Assembly: GCA_949128115.1 (NCBI GenBank)
Contig: OX421963.1
Location: forward strand, 80,905,635 to 80,969,634
Reading direction: 5' to 3'
DNA length: 64,000 bases
Origin: Anaspis maculata
Lineage: Eukaryota > Arthropoda > Insecta > Coleoptera > Scraptiidae
How positions within the stretch are numbered: position 1 is the stretch's first letter; each line of letters begins with the position of its first letter. A program made the translations under genes and the position numbers. Below, in pieces: positions 11,051-21,790 of the stretch. The notes beneath the pieces were generated by a model. It made no database searches and was not told the origin of the DNA. It saw nothing but the letters and a program-made list of their open reading frames with translations.

Positions 11051-11781
11051 GTTGAGTGCGATTGGATCCGAAATACAAATGGTGGATGCGCCGGTCAGGA
11101 ACTAGCACTGGATTTGCATTGTTCGCAAAAAGCAGATATACACTCCCGTTATTATTCCCTTTTTCATACAAGACTGTAGGTATAAGTGACAGAATTACCG
11201 AACAAACAAATTCTCGTTGCAATTATGCAAACTAAGTACCTACCAACTTCCATTACGGCATCGCAACTCCAAGGTACTTGGAGCCAAGAGGAGAAAATTA
11301 GATAAGTGTTATCTCTCATAAAACTAACAAGAACTGAATGGGATTTCCGGGAGAACGCGCTTCGCGTCGTCCACCCACCCGGCACAATTAAAAGCGACTT
11401 TTTGTTTCCTAATTGATACAAAGCCGGCTTAATAATAATTAAATTTGAGCTTCATGTACGCACACAAAAGAGAGATTAAGCTCGTTATACGCCACGTTTT
11501 TGTACTGAACGGAGCAAATTGTGCTGTTGTTGTTGAATTGATAATGATAACAACGTCCACCTATACCGTCTGGTTGTGAAAGAACTTGAGAAAAGGCGAA
11601 ATTTTGATGAAAGAAAACGCGAAATGCATAAAGTTTAATTGGGTCGCGCGAGCGAGTTGCGCGCATTTTAATTGCACATTGTAATCTCGGTTGAGCTTTT
11701 GCATATCGGCATATCCCGGGCTGAATGTTGGCTTTAATTCAGGCGTGAAGCACCAAGCTCTGTACTCTGGAGTTCTCCCTA
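11051..11781. other. No feature recognised
   Basis: Mixed-composition sequence with short unsupported reading frames on both strands. I see no repeat, RNA gene or domain. Confidence 0.3.
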
Positions 11782-12504
11782 TAGGGTGTTCATCCGAAAA
11801 CTTACTGCATCCGATTTTTCTCTTGAAGAAATGTTCTTCCAGAAATCATATTAGAGGGTACATAATGATTGGCATGAATTCAGTGTTCCTGCTCCATCTT
11901 CCTAAGTAATGTGACCACCCTTTCAAAAAATTCAATGAGAATAAGGGTCAAGTGATATATGTATCATTTTAGCATTTTGGAGGCCTTGCAACTCTATTTT
12001 GGTGTGGAAGGAAATGAAATCGGACCATCTGTTTTCAAGTAATAATTTTTTCAAAGTAAATAATACTTAATTTATATTTTCCCAATAAAAAAAGTAACTG
12101 AAAACCGGTTCGATTTGTATTCTTTTTCATACGAAAATCAAGAAAGTTTGACAGTCAAAATGATGTTATTACCTACTCGACGCCTAGTCCCACTATATGA
12201 TATTTTGCAGGGATGGTTTTACCTTGCCTCATGATATGTTGAAAAAGGGTGGTTCGGATTTCACTCCTTTTGGCACTGAAATGGGGAGACTTGGAAGGCC
12301 GTCAAGAGTGATGTATTTACTCGACCCCTTTTTCCATATAAAATTTTAAAACAGTGGTCACCCTGCCTTACTGGATGAAGCAAAAACTTGGAATTTATGT
12401 TTATCATTTGTCTCCCTCAAATATAAAATCGACCTGCTCTGAGAATTCTTGAAGGAACATTGATCAGGGTAGAAACTGAGTGAGTTTCAAAATGAACACC
12501 CTGT
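11782..12504. mobile_element. TIR element, about 720 bp
   Basis: Ends read TATAGGGTGTTCAT (left) and, reverse-complemented, TACAGGGTGTTCAT (right), with looser inverted similarity inward (GAAGAAATGTTC against GATCAATGTTCC). A second inverted pair lies inside (GTGACCACCC near 11,911 and GTGGTCACCC near 12,354). No transposase. It belongs to the group of elements here whose ends are TA-CAGGGTG. Confidence 0.55.
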
Positions 12505-13473
12505 ACGTGGCGCTCTGGATAATGTTCGGGGAAAAGAGAAGACGCCGTCGTAGCGCGCCGTACCCGGCAACAGAAACGAAAGTGATTAAAGGAAAATTGC
12601 AGCGGCAGCAGCAGCCAGCTAGATCCGCCGTTGCCACACCGCCACCGCCACCAATCCCAATTATTTTTCCCTTGGCATATCAGCGGGTGATATTAATTTG
12701 AGGCAATCATCTTCATTACGGGTAATTCGTTTTTCTTGCATTTCCACAGAGGATTGGGCCGATGCGGCGCGGCGGCGGCGGCATCAGGTGAATTCGAGAG
12801 CTTCAGGCACGTTAAGCGCACGGGACTCGAGAGGGAGTAGTTTCAACATGTCGGAGTAATTTGTGCATTTTTAATTAATGAGTTTCTCCGGGGCTCTGCC
12901 GTAACTTCCTTGTTAGTCTTCCTCTGAAACTTTGACGGGGCGAAAACCCCTCTCGGAATTTCCGTGCCACTCCCACGATTTCGGCCCGTTCGACAATCTT
13001 GACAGCTGGGGGGTATCGCAAGTGACATTTCCATCATTTAACGAACCAAAAGAACTTGAAAAGTTTCAGAAGGGTGCTCAAAAAGGTATAAAAATATTGT
13101 GACATTCGATTTCCGCCTTCAATTTGATTAGGTCACCGAGTCAGCTAGTTTCTGCATTCGTGAATAGTCGCCTCTGCCACTCTCTTCGCAAAAAATCAAG
13201 TTGTGATTTATTCACATAGCGTTCTTTCAAGTAAAAATTTTGTGAAGTTGATGTCGTACCTTGACGCATTTTATCTAAACCATGTCACCCTGTAGCGTTA
13301 TGTATGCTACACAAACTTACAAGCTCAATGGATCAAAGCATACCTATTGTTGGACTGTCTTGGAAAAAATCAAGTCTGGTATTGGTCTGTCGCTGAGGGA
13401 ACTTCAAGAAAGTGTTCCCTTAATTTTGACGGGTAGTATTATTATACCTATTACCTATTCCTGTTACCTATTT
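12505..13473. other. No feature recognised
   Basis: Contains a GGCGGC-rich patch near 12,764-12,784 and low-complexity CAGCAG near 12,604. The flank just left of 13,474 holds three imperfect TTACCTATT copies. No coding region is supported. Confidence 0.3.
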
Positions 13474-14169
13474 ACGAAGGCGCAAAGTGGACATCAGAGT
13501 TTTTTTCCATAATTTCGAAAAAAAAACTCGAAATTCTGAGATTTAAGTCAGAATTCTGAGTTCAAAAGTTAGAATTATGAGATTAAAGTCGGAATTTGGA
13601 GTTTGAAAGTCAGAATTCTAAGATTAAAGTCGAAATTCTGAGGGTCTGCGCGCACACAATTCCGAGTTTCGAAGTCGGAATTCTGCGCGCGCATCCGCAG
13701 GCATGAATCGAAAATCTAGTCGGTTGATTGAATGGCGATTGGCGACCCCTCCGCTGTATGCAAAAGAAATGTGAGTTCCGTGCTGTGTGACTGTGTGAAT
13801 AAGAAGGGTCGCCAATCGCCATGTAATCAGTCGGCTTGATTCTCGATCTATTCTTGCCGATGCGCGCGCAGAATTCCGACTTCAAAACACGGAATCGTGC
13901 GCGCGCAGAATTCCGACTTCAAAACACGAAATTGTGCGCGCGCAAAATTCCGAACTTGAAACTCAGATTTCTGGCTTTTAAACTCGGAATTGTGCGCGCG
14001 CAGAATTTCGAGTTTGGAACTCATAATTCCGACTTTAAACTCAGAATTCTGACTTTAATCTTAGAATTCCGACTTTGAACTCAGAATTCTGACTTAAATC
14101 AATCTCAGAATTTCAAGTTTTTTTTTCCGAAATCATAGAGAAACTCTGATGTCCGCTCTGCGTCTTCGT
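13474..14169. mobile_element. Foldback element with 18-21-bp tandem repeats in its arms
   Basis: The flanks carry ACCTATTT at 13,466-13,473 and 14,170-14,177 (nine bases if the preceding T is counted). The ends are inverted copies (ACGAAGGCGC and ACGAAGACGC inward, then GGACATCAGAGTTT). Each arm is then made of short units built on AAGTCRGAATTCTGAG, repeated several times, with GCGCGCGCAGAATTCCGA variants closer to the centre. The central stem includes ATGGCGATTGGCGACCC on both sides, around a loop of about 50-60 nt. No gene. This layout (tandem repeats inside long inverted repeats, direct duplication of the target) resembles Drosophila FB elements. Confidence 0.8.
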
Positions 14170-14404
14170 ACCTATTTGATCTTACCATTAAATTGTATAA
14201 TAATAAAAACGAGAACGGAAGTACGCTTCTAACCAGTCTACTGACTGAAAACTTCAACATAATTATTCTTCTGTTTTACCCGGCTCAAATGGTTTATCAC
14301 GTTCCTCTATTTATGAAAAATGGGCGAATGTGATGAGAAGGTGAATGCGAAAGCGTTCTCTGACAACTAACTGAATGAATAGACTGATGGTAGTTTTCAA
14401 TAAT

Positions 14405-15062
14405 AATAATAAGTTTATTTTTTCCAACAGACATTTTTGTCTAAAGTGGACAATAATAATTATGTGGTTTAACAATTCTTATCTTAATTGAAAACTAAAC
14501 AAACATAGAAAAACAAGGAAAACAAAATCATGTATACTTTTCCATTATTTTTCTTCTGAATGTAGCTTTGGTAAAATTTTGACTGAAGATATCCAAATTT
14601 TCGTCGCTTGCAGAAAAATCATTGTACAGCCTAAAACAAGTGATTAGGGGTGAATTTAGGTGATGGAATGTATTAGGAATGCTAAAATGAAATGATAATG
14701 AACTTCGACTTGCTAACGAGAAATATTTATTTTTATTCACTCAACAATGACGGGCTACCTGAATCTCCTTTGAAAAGTTTTTGTAAAAAAATAAAATGAC
14801 TAACATTTCTTCTAGATAGAAAAGAGTTCTCCTCCACAATATTCAATAAGTAGTTTTGTTCACAATGTCTTAGTGGGTAATAACTAATAACCATGCATTT
14901 TGAAAAATATTTTTTTTTTAATTTTCGAAGGACGTTTTCAATCAACTTGATATAGATTTTTTGATGTGCAGTATTCCAACTTGGACCGAACAAGTGCGTG
15001 GAACAATGTTCTGATAGCTGAAATATTACTATACTCATACTCTTTTGTACACTCTTGAGCAA
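14405..15062 (-). pseudogene. LINE ORF2 C-terminal fragment with (ATT)n tail
   Basis: Minus-strand frames at 15,062-14,733 and 14,740-14,528 together read like the end of a jockey/RTE-type ORF2. They show SWNTAHQKIYIKLIENVLRK, LRHCEQNYLL, FLQKLFKGDSGSPSLL, then LNSPLITCFRLYND and LDIFSQNFTKATFRRKIM. A frame change separates the two. The 3' end at about 14,405 has AATAAA followed by (ATT)n, a typical LINE tail, so the copy is truncated at its 5' end. RT motifs are absent. Identification rests on the pattern of conserved words in the thumb and tail region, so it is moderately secure. Confidence 0.6.
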
Positions 15063-15229
15063 AAGTTAAGGAATAGAACATGTAAAAAATTATAAATCCG
15101 TTCTCTAGTTATAACAAAACAAGCGAATAATATGTCTCATGGGCATGAGGTTCAATAGTGCACCTTATTTTTGAATAATTAGTGAACGCAGGATGTTTAT
15201 CAGGGTTCTACCATTATTTGGGGAGAAAC

Positions 15230-16310
15230 TTCAATATGGCGGCCAACATAGTGACAGAATCATGAAATTTGGCTTGAAAATCAGAATGATCGTACTAAAT
15301 ACATAGACAAGGAAAAATTCCAAGTTTTATCACTAATAAGAGATTTCAAGATGGCGGCGGAATGTTGAAATTCAACTGGAAAATAAGACTGATCATACAA
15401 AACAACAGTAAGCTTCAAGCTCCATGAAAATCGTTCAACTGATAAGAAATTTCAATATGGCGGCCAAGATGGCGGTAGAGCATCATTTGTCCAAAATCGG
15501 ATGTATTTTAATAAAATTCACATCGCCTGCGAATTTCACTCAAATCGGACCACTTTCCATAGAAATTCAAAATGGCGAATCAAAGATGGCGGACGAGTGA
15601 CAAAAATCATTGATCAACTTGGTGGACACGTACGCATTCGATTGGTGTTTGCACCACATCGATATCTCTTTTCGTTGAGGCATAATTCTCCTAGTTCTAT
15701 CACTTTGAAACATGTTCATTATGGAGAATACAAGATGGCGGCGGGGCATCATTTGTCAAAAATGGGATGGATCTTGATGAATTTCACATCGCCTGCAAAT
15801 TTCGCTCAAATCGATCACTGTCAGAGAAATTCAAAATGGCGGATCAAAGATGACAGCCAAGTGACAAAAATCATCGGTCAACTTTACCTATATGGTTGAC
15901 ACGTACGCATTCGATTGGCGTTTGCACCCTATCGATATCTTTTTTCGTTGCGGCATGATTCTCCTAGTTCTATAACTTTCAAACATGTTCAATATGGAGA
16001 ATACAAGATGGCGGCGGGGCATCAATTGTCAAAAATTTGATAGATCTTGATGTGATTTATATTGCCTGCAAATTTCATTCTAATCGGATCACTTTAAGAG
16101 CAATTCAAAATGGCGGATCAGATGACGGCAAAGTAACAAAAAACCAAAAGTCAACTTGACGTCCTGGACATATTTACTATTGATCAGCGTTTACATAACA
16201 TCGATATCTCTTTTTCCTGAGGGAGTTGATATCCCGGGTACAGACAGACAGACGGACGGACGGACGGACGGGCAAAGTGAAGTTAAAAGCGCTTTTTCTC
16301 TATTTTTTGA
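15230..16310. repeat. Tandem repeat (~270 bp x 3) rich in GATGGCGGC
   Basis: Units beginning with CATCATTTGTC start near 15,481 and 15,747, and a third (CATCAATTGTC) near 16,020: three tandem copies of 266-273 bp, with looser related sequence upstream from 15,230. Each unit includes CACATCGCCTGC, an AAATGGCG(G/A)ATC word, ACACGTACGCATTCGATTGG and ACAAGATGGCGGCG. At the right end is a (GGAC)n run at 16,245-16,272 and AGCGC..GTGCGCTAAAAA. Similar (GGAC)n plus TTAGCGCAC signals recur at about 38,938-39,020. Probably the non-coding part of a transposable element. Confidence 0.7.
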
Positions 16311-16893
16311 GAAAGTGCGCTAAAAACCATTTTTAAAACTCAACTTTGGAAACCTCTATATCCGTTATGAAGCGTTTTCGATATTATCTTTTCAAGATAT
16401 ATAGTTCACTTATTTTTTGATGCTCTACGACCTCCTGAAATATTGACAAAAAAAGTGTAACAACCTGTATATACTTATAGGCACAGTCACAGACTGTACA
16501 GTATACTATACTTACAGGTATCCCAGAATTAAGTGGCCTAATGTCTATAAAATCAGATAGCCCCTACCCATTTGGCAAAGCAACTCGATAGTCGCTCTGC
16601 TTGCTAACTTGGTTGGTTTGTCAAGTCTGGATGAAATCCATCGTTTGTATCTTTTTGCTTAAAAGTTTTTTTCGAGGCTTTTTCAGAGCTTTCACATTGA
16701 TTTAGTATACAATAATTATTCACCTACAATCGGTTCTCGATACGTTCATCTCATACGATTTTTTCATCGAATCAAACTATTCATTGCGATTAGCTCGACT
16801 ACAGCTCGACTAACAGTGATCGATTCACTGACAACATTTGGACATTCCTAGATTAGGTACACAGAAAAGTTGAGAATGATAAATAGCTTTATA
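16311..16893. repeat. Element ends shared with other loci
   Basis: Bases 16,410-16,475 (TGCTCTACGACCTCCTGAAA onward, ending in a GTGTAACAACCTG terminus) match 21,725-21,778. At 16,515-16,545 ACAGGTATCCCAGAATTAAG resembles one end of the MITE at 42,065. The rest shows no recognisable feature. Confidence 0.4.
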
Positions 16894-18379
16894 AAGTGCT
16901 CGGCAATTGAAATGGTCCACCCAAAAATTTTTGTCACATTCAAAGTGACATAACTCTTGATCTTGAATGAATAAACCATTTTGAATCGTTTCATGTTTTC
17001 TGATAAGCTCACGGATTCGATTTACAACATGTCATGGGCCGTTTTTGGTACAGGTGTTTCGTATGAATTATACAGGGCGCTCGATCAGGCACTGCAAAAA
17101 TGGAAAAGTTTGAACTGGTCCCATTTCTCAAAAAATGGTTTTTGGTTTTTTCCAAGTGTTTTAGGAAAGATGTTGTTCCTATACCTTGAGGTAGTTTTCA
17201 AAATTTTGAGTCTATCTCCTCCAAGTACACAGTGATCTCAAAAATGCAACCTTCTGGTCTGGCATTCATATCTATTTCAATTATTGATGGATTTCGGAAA
17301 ATAAGGACTCTTGTTGAAGTTTAAGGCTCATATGAGAAGGCTCGAGGATCGGAACTGACTGGAGACAAAAATTTTGAAAAAGTGAAGGAATCAAAAGTGA
17401 CCTAAATATGAAGCACCCTAGAAATCAGGTTCAGGGAAAGAACTGAATAAAAATCAACTTGCCTCCAAACAGATTTTTATTCCCGAATATTTCGAGGTAT
17501 TTTCCGATTTTAAGTGATGAAAATTGTCGATGCGGGACCAATCTTACAAATTCACTCTTCAGAAGATAATACCGGACCTTCCTCGACTGAAAACGCACGT
17601 AACCTAGATTACCTTCTTATTGTCGAATGTTTCCTTCACATTTAAAGAGATAGGCACCAGTTCTGATCTTCGTAACCCAGGTTACGTTTATTTTCAGGTC
17701 AAAAACGTCCAGTATTCTTCGTTGGAAGCATCCATTTTCAATTTGGATTCATTGCCACAATTTTTGCCCCATACAAATGGGAAACACTTAAAAATGTTCA
17801 TACAGAATGGTTTGTTTGGAGACAAGTTGTTATTTGTTTATTACCTTCCCTAAACCGGATCTCTAGCAAGTTTGTCATTTGAGTCACTTTTGATTCAATT
17901 CCTTCTCCAGAATTTTCATCTAAAGTCAATTCTGATCCCTAATCCTTCTGACCTGAGCCATTAGCTTCAACAAGAGCCCTCATTTTCCAAAATCGGCCAA
18001 CAACAAATAAAGTTACTACTGCAAAACTGAAAGTTTACATTTTTGAGATCACCCTGTAATTAAAGCAGATAGGCAAAACAATTTAAAAACGATCCGAGTT
18101 ATGGTTATAACAACTCCCCTGAAACACTTAGAGAAAACCAAAAACTATTTTTTTGTGAAATGGAACCTGTTCAAACTTTTCCATTTTTGCGGTACCTGAT
18201 TGAGGACCCTGTATAATTAATACGAAACACCTGTATAAATAGTCCATGACATGTTGTAGTCCAATACGTGAGCTAATTAGAAAACATAAAACGATTCAAA
18301 ATAGTTTATTTATTCAAAAGTTATGACACTTGAATGTGCCTGTATTTTTTTAGTGGACCATTTCAATTGGCGAGCACTT
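16894..18379. mobile_element. Concentric palindromes, four TA-bounded layers
   Basis: A 1486-bp inverted repeat whose arms meet at about 17,612/17,672. The outer ends read AAGTGCTCG(G/C)CAATTGA flanked by TA. Moving inward, further TA-bounded termini appear symmetrically on both arms: CAGGTGTTTCGTA (17,051 / 18,233), CAGGGCGCTCGATCAGG (17,073 / 18,211) and CA(CA/GG)GTGATCTCAAAAATG (17,228 / 18,056). Removing each inner unit with one TA leaves a palindrome centred on that TA. The arms are similar by eye but clearly diverged. No coding frame is shared by the arms. Confidence 0.8.
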
Positions 18380-19829
18380 TATTTTGAGACTAACATGCCG
18401 GCAACGCCGGCAGCAAATACCTGTAATAATGGAAGTTTGTATATTCTATGGTAGAGGTCGCCCCATTACAACATAGCTGTGGCGATCGATTGAAGAAATG
18501 AATTGATCATTTTCTGATTGCAAATGAAACACTTTCGTAAGTTAGAATTCATCGATCAGATCAAATTTTTGTTCATGATGAAATCTGAAGTACCTCAAAC
18601 ACGATGCAAGCGGTAAAAGAATACTAACATGACAGTTAAAAGCGAGCCTCACAACACATTCCCTTATTCCATTCTCTGGGACGCCACTGGTCACCCACTA
18701 AAACGTTACACCAGAGCGTTACACATCATCCTCGCATCAACTGAATTCAACCTTATCCACAGAGTCCCTCATCTGAGGTTGTTGTGATCTAAGCGAGCGA
18801 TAAGAAGTTTTACTTCAAAAATCTAAAGCCTCTTCAAATGTAGGAAAGATAGTCTGATGCTCCATCCTATTTTTTTTCCTCAAGAAAGGGGTTGTGTAGC
18901 ATTAGCTCTCGGTTGTACACATAATCTTGCAGCGTTGAAAACAATTTGTATGACTGTGTCTATGCTATTGCGATTTTGCCCCACGTCACAAAATAACTGA
19001 AATTGGCTCGATACCGACGTATATCTCGTGAGTCTTAAGATCCTATCACAGAGCGGTATATACTCGCGCTTCTTATCCAGAAAGTGGAGTGCTGAATGAT
19101 GGAGGAAAAGCACACCCCGAAGGCTATAGTTTGTAGCTCATTTAAAATTAAAGCTTTGTCTTTCCCGTTCAATGCCGGTTGCTGAGGCAATGCTCTCTCC
19201 GGTGGGCTGGTGTATAGGTATACAAGTACGTATAGAGAGGCGAGAGCAATTCCACGCTTCTTGGAGTTTCACAGCTATCAGATTTGTGCGCTCTCTGGGC
19301 GATGCTGCTGCCGCTGCTGCTGTTGCTTGCTCGCCTGCTCGTGCTTCTGGAGATGAAAACTACATAGGAAACGGAAAGGTTGGAGAGGAGAGCGAGAGCG
19401 CGCCGCGCTCCCGGACAAAAGAAATTATTTATTTGGATGCCGCTGGTTTTCCTGTTTGGATGTTATGACGAGCCATTTCCCCTTTTTTGATGGAATGGGA
19501 AATTGCAAAGAGCTGCGGCTTCTTGACGTTATATTATATGGCGATGCCGCAGTTGTATTTCCAGAAACGCAATGTATACGGTTCTCCATCGCAAAAAGAC
19601 GTCCAGAAGAGAGAGCAGGGTCTGAACGATAACGTAACGGTTTTAATAAAGTTTGAAAAGTTGGAAGTTTCGAGATAGTACGGACTGTTCAAGAAGTTCA
19701 ATTCGACATGTCCGCGACACACTTCACGTAGGTATACTGACATTTGTGCGGCAATGAAAAATTAATAGCCAGGATCATGATGCTGGTCATCTTGTTCTAA
19801 TAATACCTATGCGTACCTATTTACACAGA
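18380..19829. other. No feature recognised
   Basis: There is a GCT-rich patch at 19,303-19,330 and a 98-codon frame (19,172-19,468) made largely of low-complexity alanine. Nothing supports a gene. Confidence 0.3.
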
Positions 19830-21127
19830 TACGTACCAAAACAAGTTTTTATACCGAGATCTGTCCAATATCCACCATGGTTTACCAAATCAATAATCAA
19901 AAAAATTAAAGAAAAAAAACAAATTCAAAAGTCGTCATAGAAGAACCGAGAGAAGAACTAAATCAGCATATCATTTAGATATTGTTAAAGAGCTACGGCA
20001 ACAAATCAAGCATGAGATTCGTCAAGAATATGGAAATTTTATCAATGATGCAGAGAGTTCTCTGCAACAGGAACCAAAAATTTTTTGGACATACATCAAT
20101 CAGAAAAAAAAAGAAAGCTGGTATGCCGGGTTCCATGACGTATCGAGACAATCTTCTAACCAACCAGCAAGACATTGTGAATGGTTTTGCAGAACATTTC
20201 GCAAGTGTGTTAGTCTTTGGACAAACTGATAATGTATGTGATGACAAATCTAACCTTTGCCAGTTTTGTGATAGGAAATGTTGTTCATTGATATGTGATC
20301 AATATTTCTCATCACAAAATATCTGCAATCACAATCCTGTACTCAAGATGTTCACAATCAGCGACAAAGAAATCCTAACGGCTGTGAAAAAATTCAAAGC
20401 TAATTTTGTCTGCGTGGTCCTGATGATATACCAGCATTTCTTATTGTGGATTGTATCGACTCTTTATCAACACCCCTATGCCATATTTTCAATTTGATGT
20501 TACGTTCATCCACATATCCTATTATATAGAAAATGGGTAGAGTCATTCCTGTTTCAAAGGAGGAGACAGAGCGCAAATCAAGAACTATCGACCTATTTCA
20601 CTCTTATGTAATTTTTCAAAAATCTTTGATTCAATCCTTTCGGAAATAATTTACTCACATGTAGGTGAACAAATAATTCCAGAACAACATGGTTTCATGA
20701 AAGGTCGTTCAACCGTGACAATAAGTTTATGTGAATTCACTAACTTCGTGTCAGGAGCCTTAGACAGCCGAAATCAAGTTGATGTCATATATACTGATTT
20801 GGCCAAAGCTTTCGATCGCGTTCATCATTGCATTTTGTTTTATAAATTAAAGTTGTTTGGCCTTTGCAGTAGATAGTTATTGTTAATGAAAGAACTTTTG
20901 ATTGGTAGGGAACAATTTGTAGAATATGGCGGTATTCGATTTAACACATATTGTGCTTACAGTGGTGTCACCCAAGGCTCTAATTTAGGTCCTCGTCTCT
21001 TTAATATTTTTTATAATGATGTTGTTTCTGTTTGTAATATCGACTGTAAAATTTTCATCTATGCTGATGACCTCAAAATTGCTAATATCATTAATTCAAG
21101 AACGGATTGTTTAGACTTACAAGTTTA
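19830..21127 (+). pseudogene. Jockey-like LINE ORF2 pseudogene (endonuclease-RT linker to RT)
   Basis: The plus strand carries the linker and RT of a non-LTR retrotransposon in several frames: FIPRSVQYPPWFTKSIIKKI, QDIVNGFAEHFASV, GPDDIPAFL, KNYRPISLLCNFSKIFDSIL, EQHGFMKGRSTVT, VIYTDLAKAFDRVHH, GVTQGSNLGPRLFNIFYNDV and IFIYADDLKIA. These are RT motifs in order, including the catalytic YADD. Frame changes separate them and an internal stop (TAG near 20,872) is present, so it is dead. It ends right after YADD, without the thumb or 3' tail, and abuts A/T-rich repeat at 21,130. The endonuclease is missing upstream. Jockey is the best fit by word pattern; related clades are possible. Confidence 0.8.
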
Positions 21128-21560
21128 AACCACCAAGTTTTATTTCGCATGTAATTTATTATTTTGAGTTTTTACCGCATACAAATTGATAGTCCATATA
21201 ATCGCATATAGCCGCATATTTAGTCCATATTTTTACATATAACTGAAAATCCAGTCAAAATTTCGGCCATTTTATCTACATGTGTGCTGGAAAATCACGA
21301 TTTTTTTAATTCGAGAGAAAAAAATAATTGAAAATTTTCGTGGAATTTTTTTTTTACTTTGATGGTCAAAGTTGGTTGGTTGGTTTCACATGTGAATGTT
21401 GAAATTTTCACTATTTTTGCAGCTTATATCACTTATTTAACCGCATATATTGCTTTATTTAAACATTTTTATCGCATATTTTGATACTTTTTAAGCGCAT
21501 ATGAACTACATATTTTGCGCTTTTTTACCGCATATAAATCCGCTCCCTAGTTATAACTCC
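21128..21560. repeat. A/T-rich stretch with recurrent CCGCATAT
   Basis: Variants of (A/T)(C/G)CGCATA(T/C) occur near 21,176, 21,204, 21,212, 21,440, 21,470, 21,496 and 21,528, spaced irregularly. No coding potential. The stretch directly follows the broken LINE and may be the non-coding interior of another element. Confidence 0.45.
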
Positions 21561-21790
21561 ATATTTAACCACTGAATTTTGACCAAATTTGGTACACAAA
21601 GTAAGTTGATGCATACCTACAAGCTGGTTATGTTAACTTTTGTCACATTTTTTCATATTTCATTTTTTTTCCTATTATTTAAAAAAAGTTTTTTCATTTT
21701 TTTTGCGAAAGTACATACTTATTTTTCAATGCTCTATTATCTCCTGAAATATTGTCAAAAAAGTGTTACACCCTGTGTACTTACATAAGT
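21561..21790. repeat. Dispersed repeat terminus
   Basis: The 3' part (TCTCCTGAAATATTGTCAAA onward, ending GTGTTACACCCTGT) matches 16,430-16,475. It ends in the reverse complement of the ACAGGGTG motif that bounds many elements in this window. Confidence 0.5.

Noticed and set aside
13836..14078. 80-codon frame with repeated AEFRL words
   Set aside because: It is a translation of the short tandem units of the foldback arm, not a protein.
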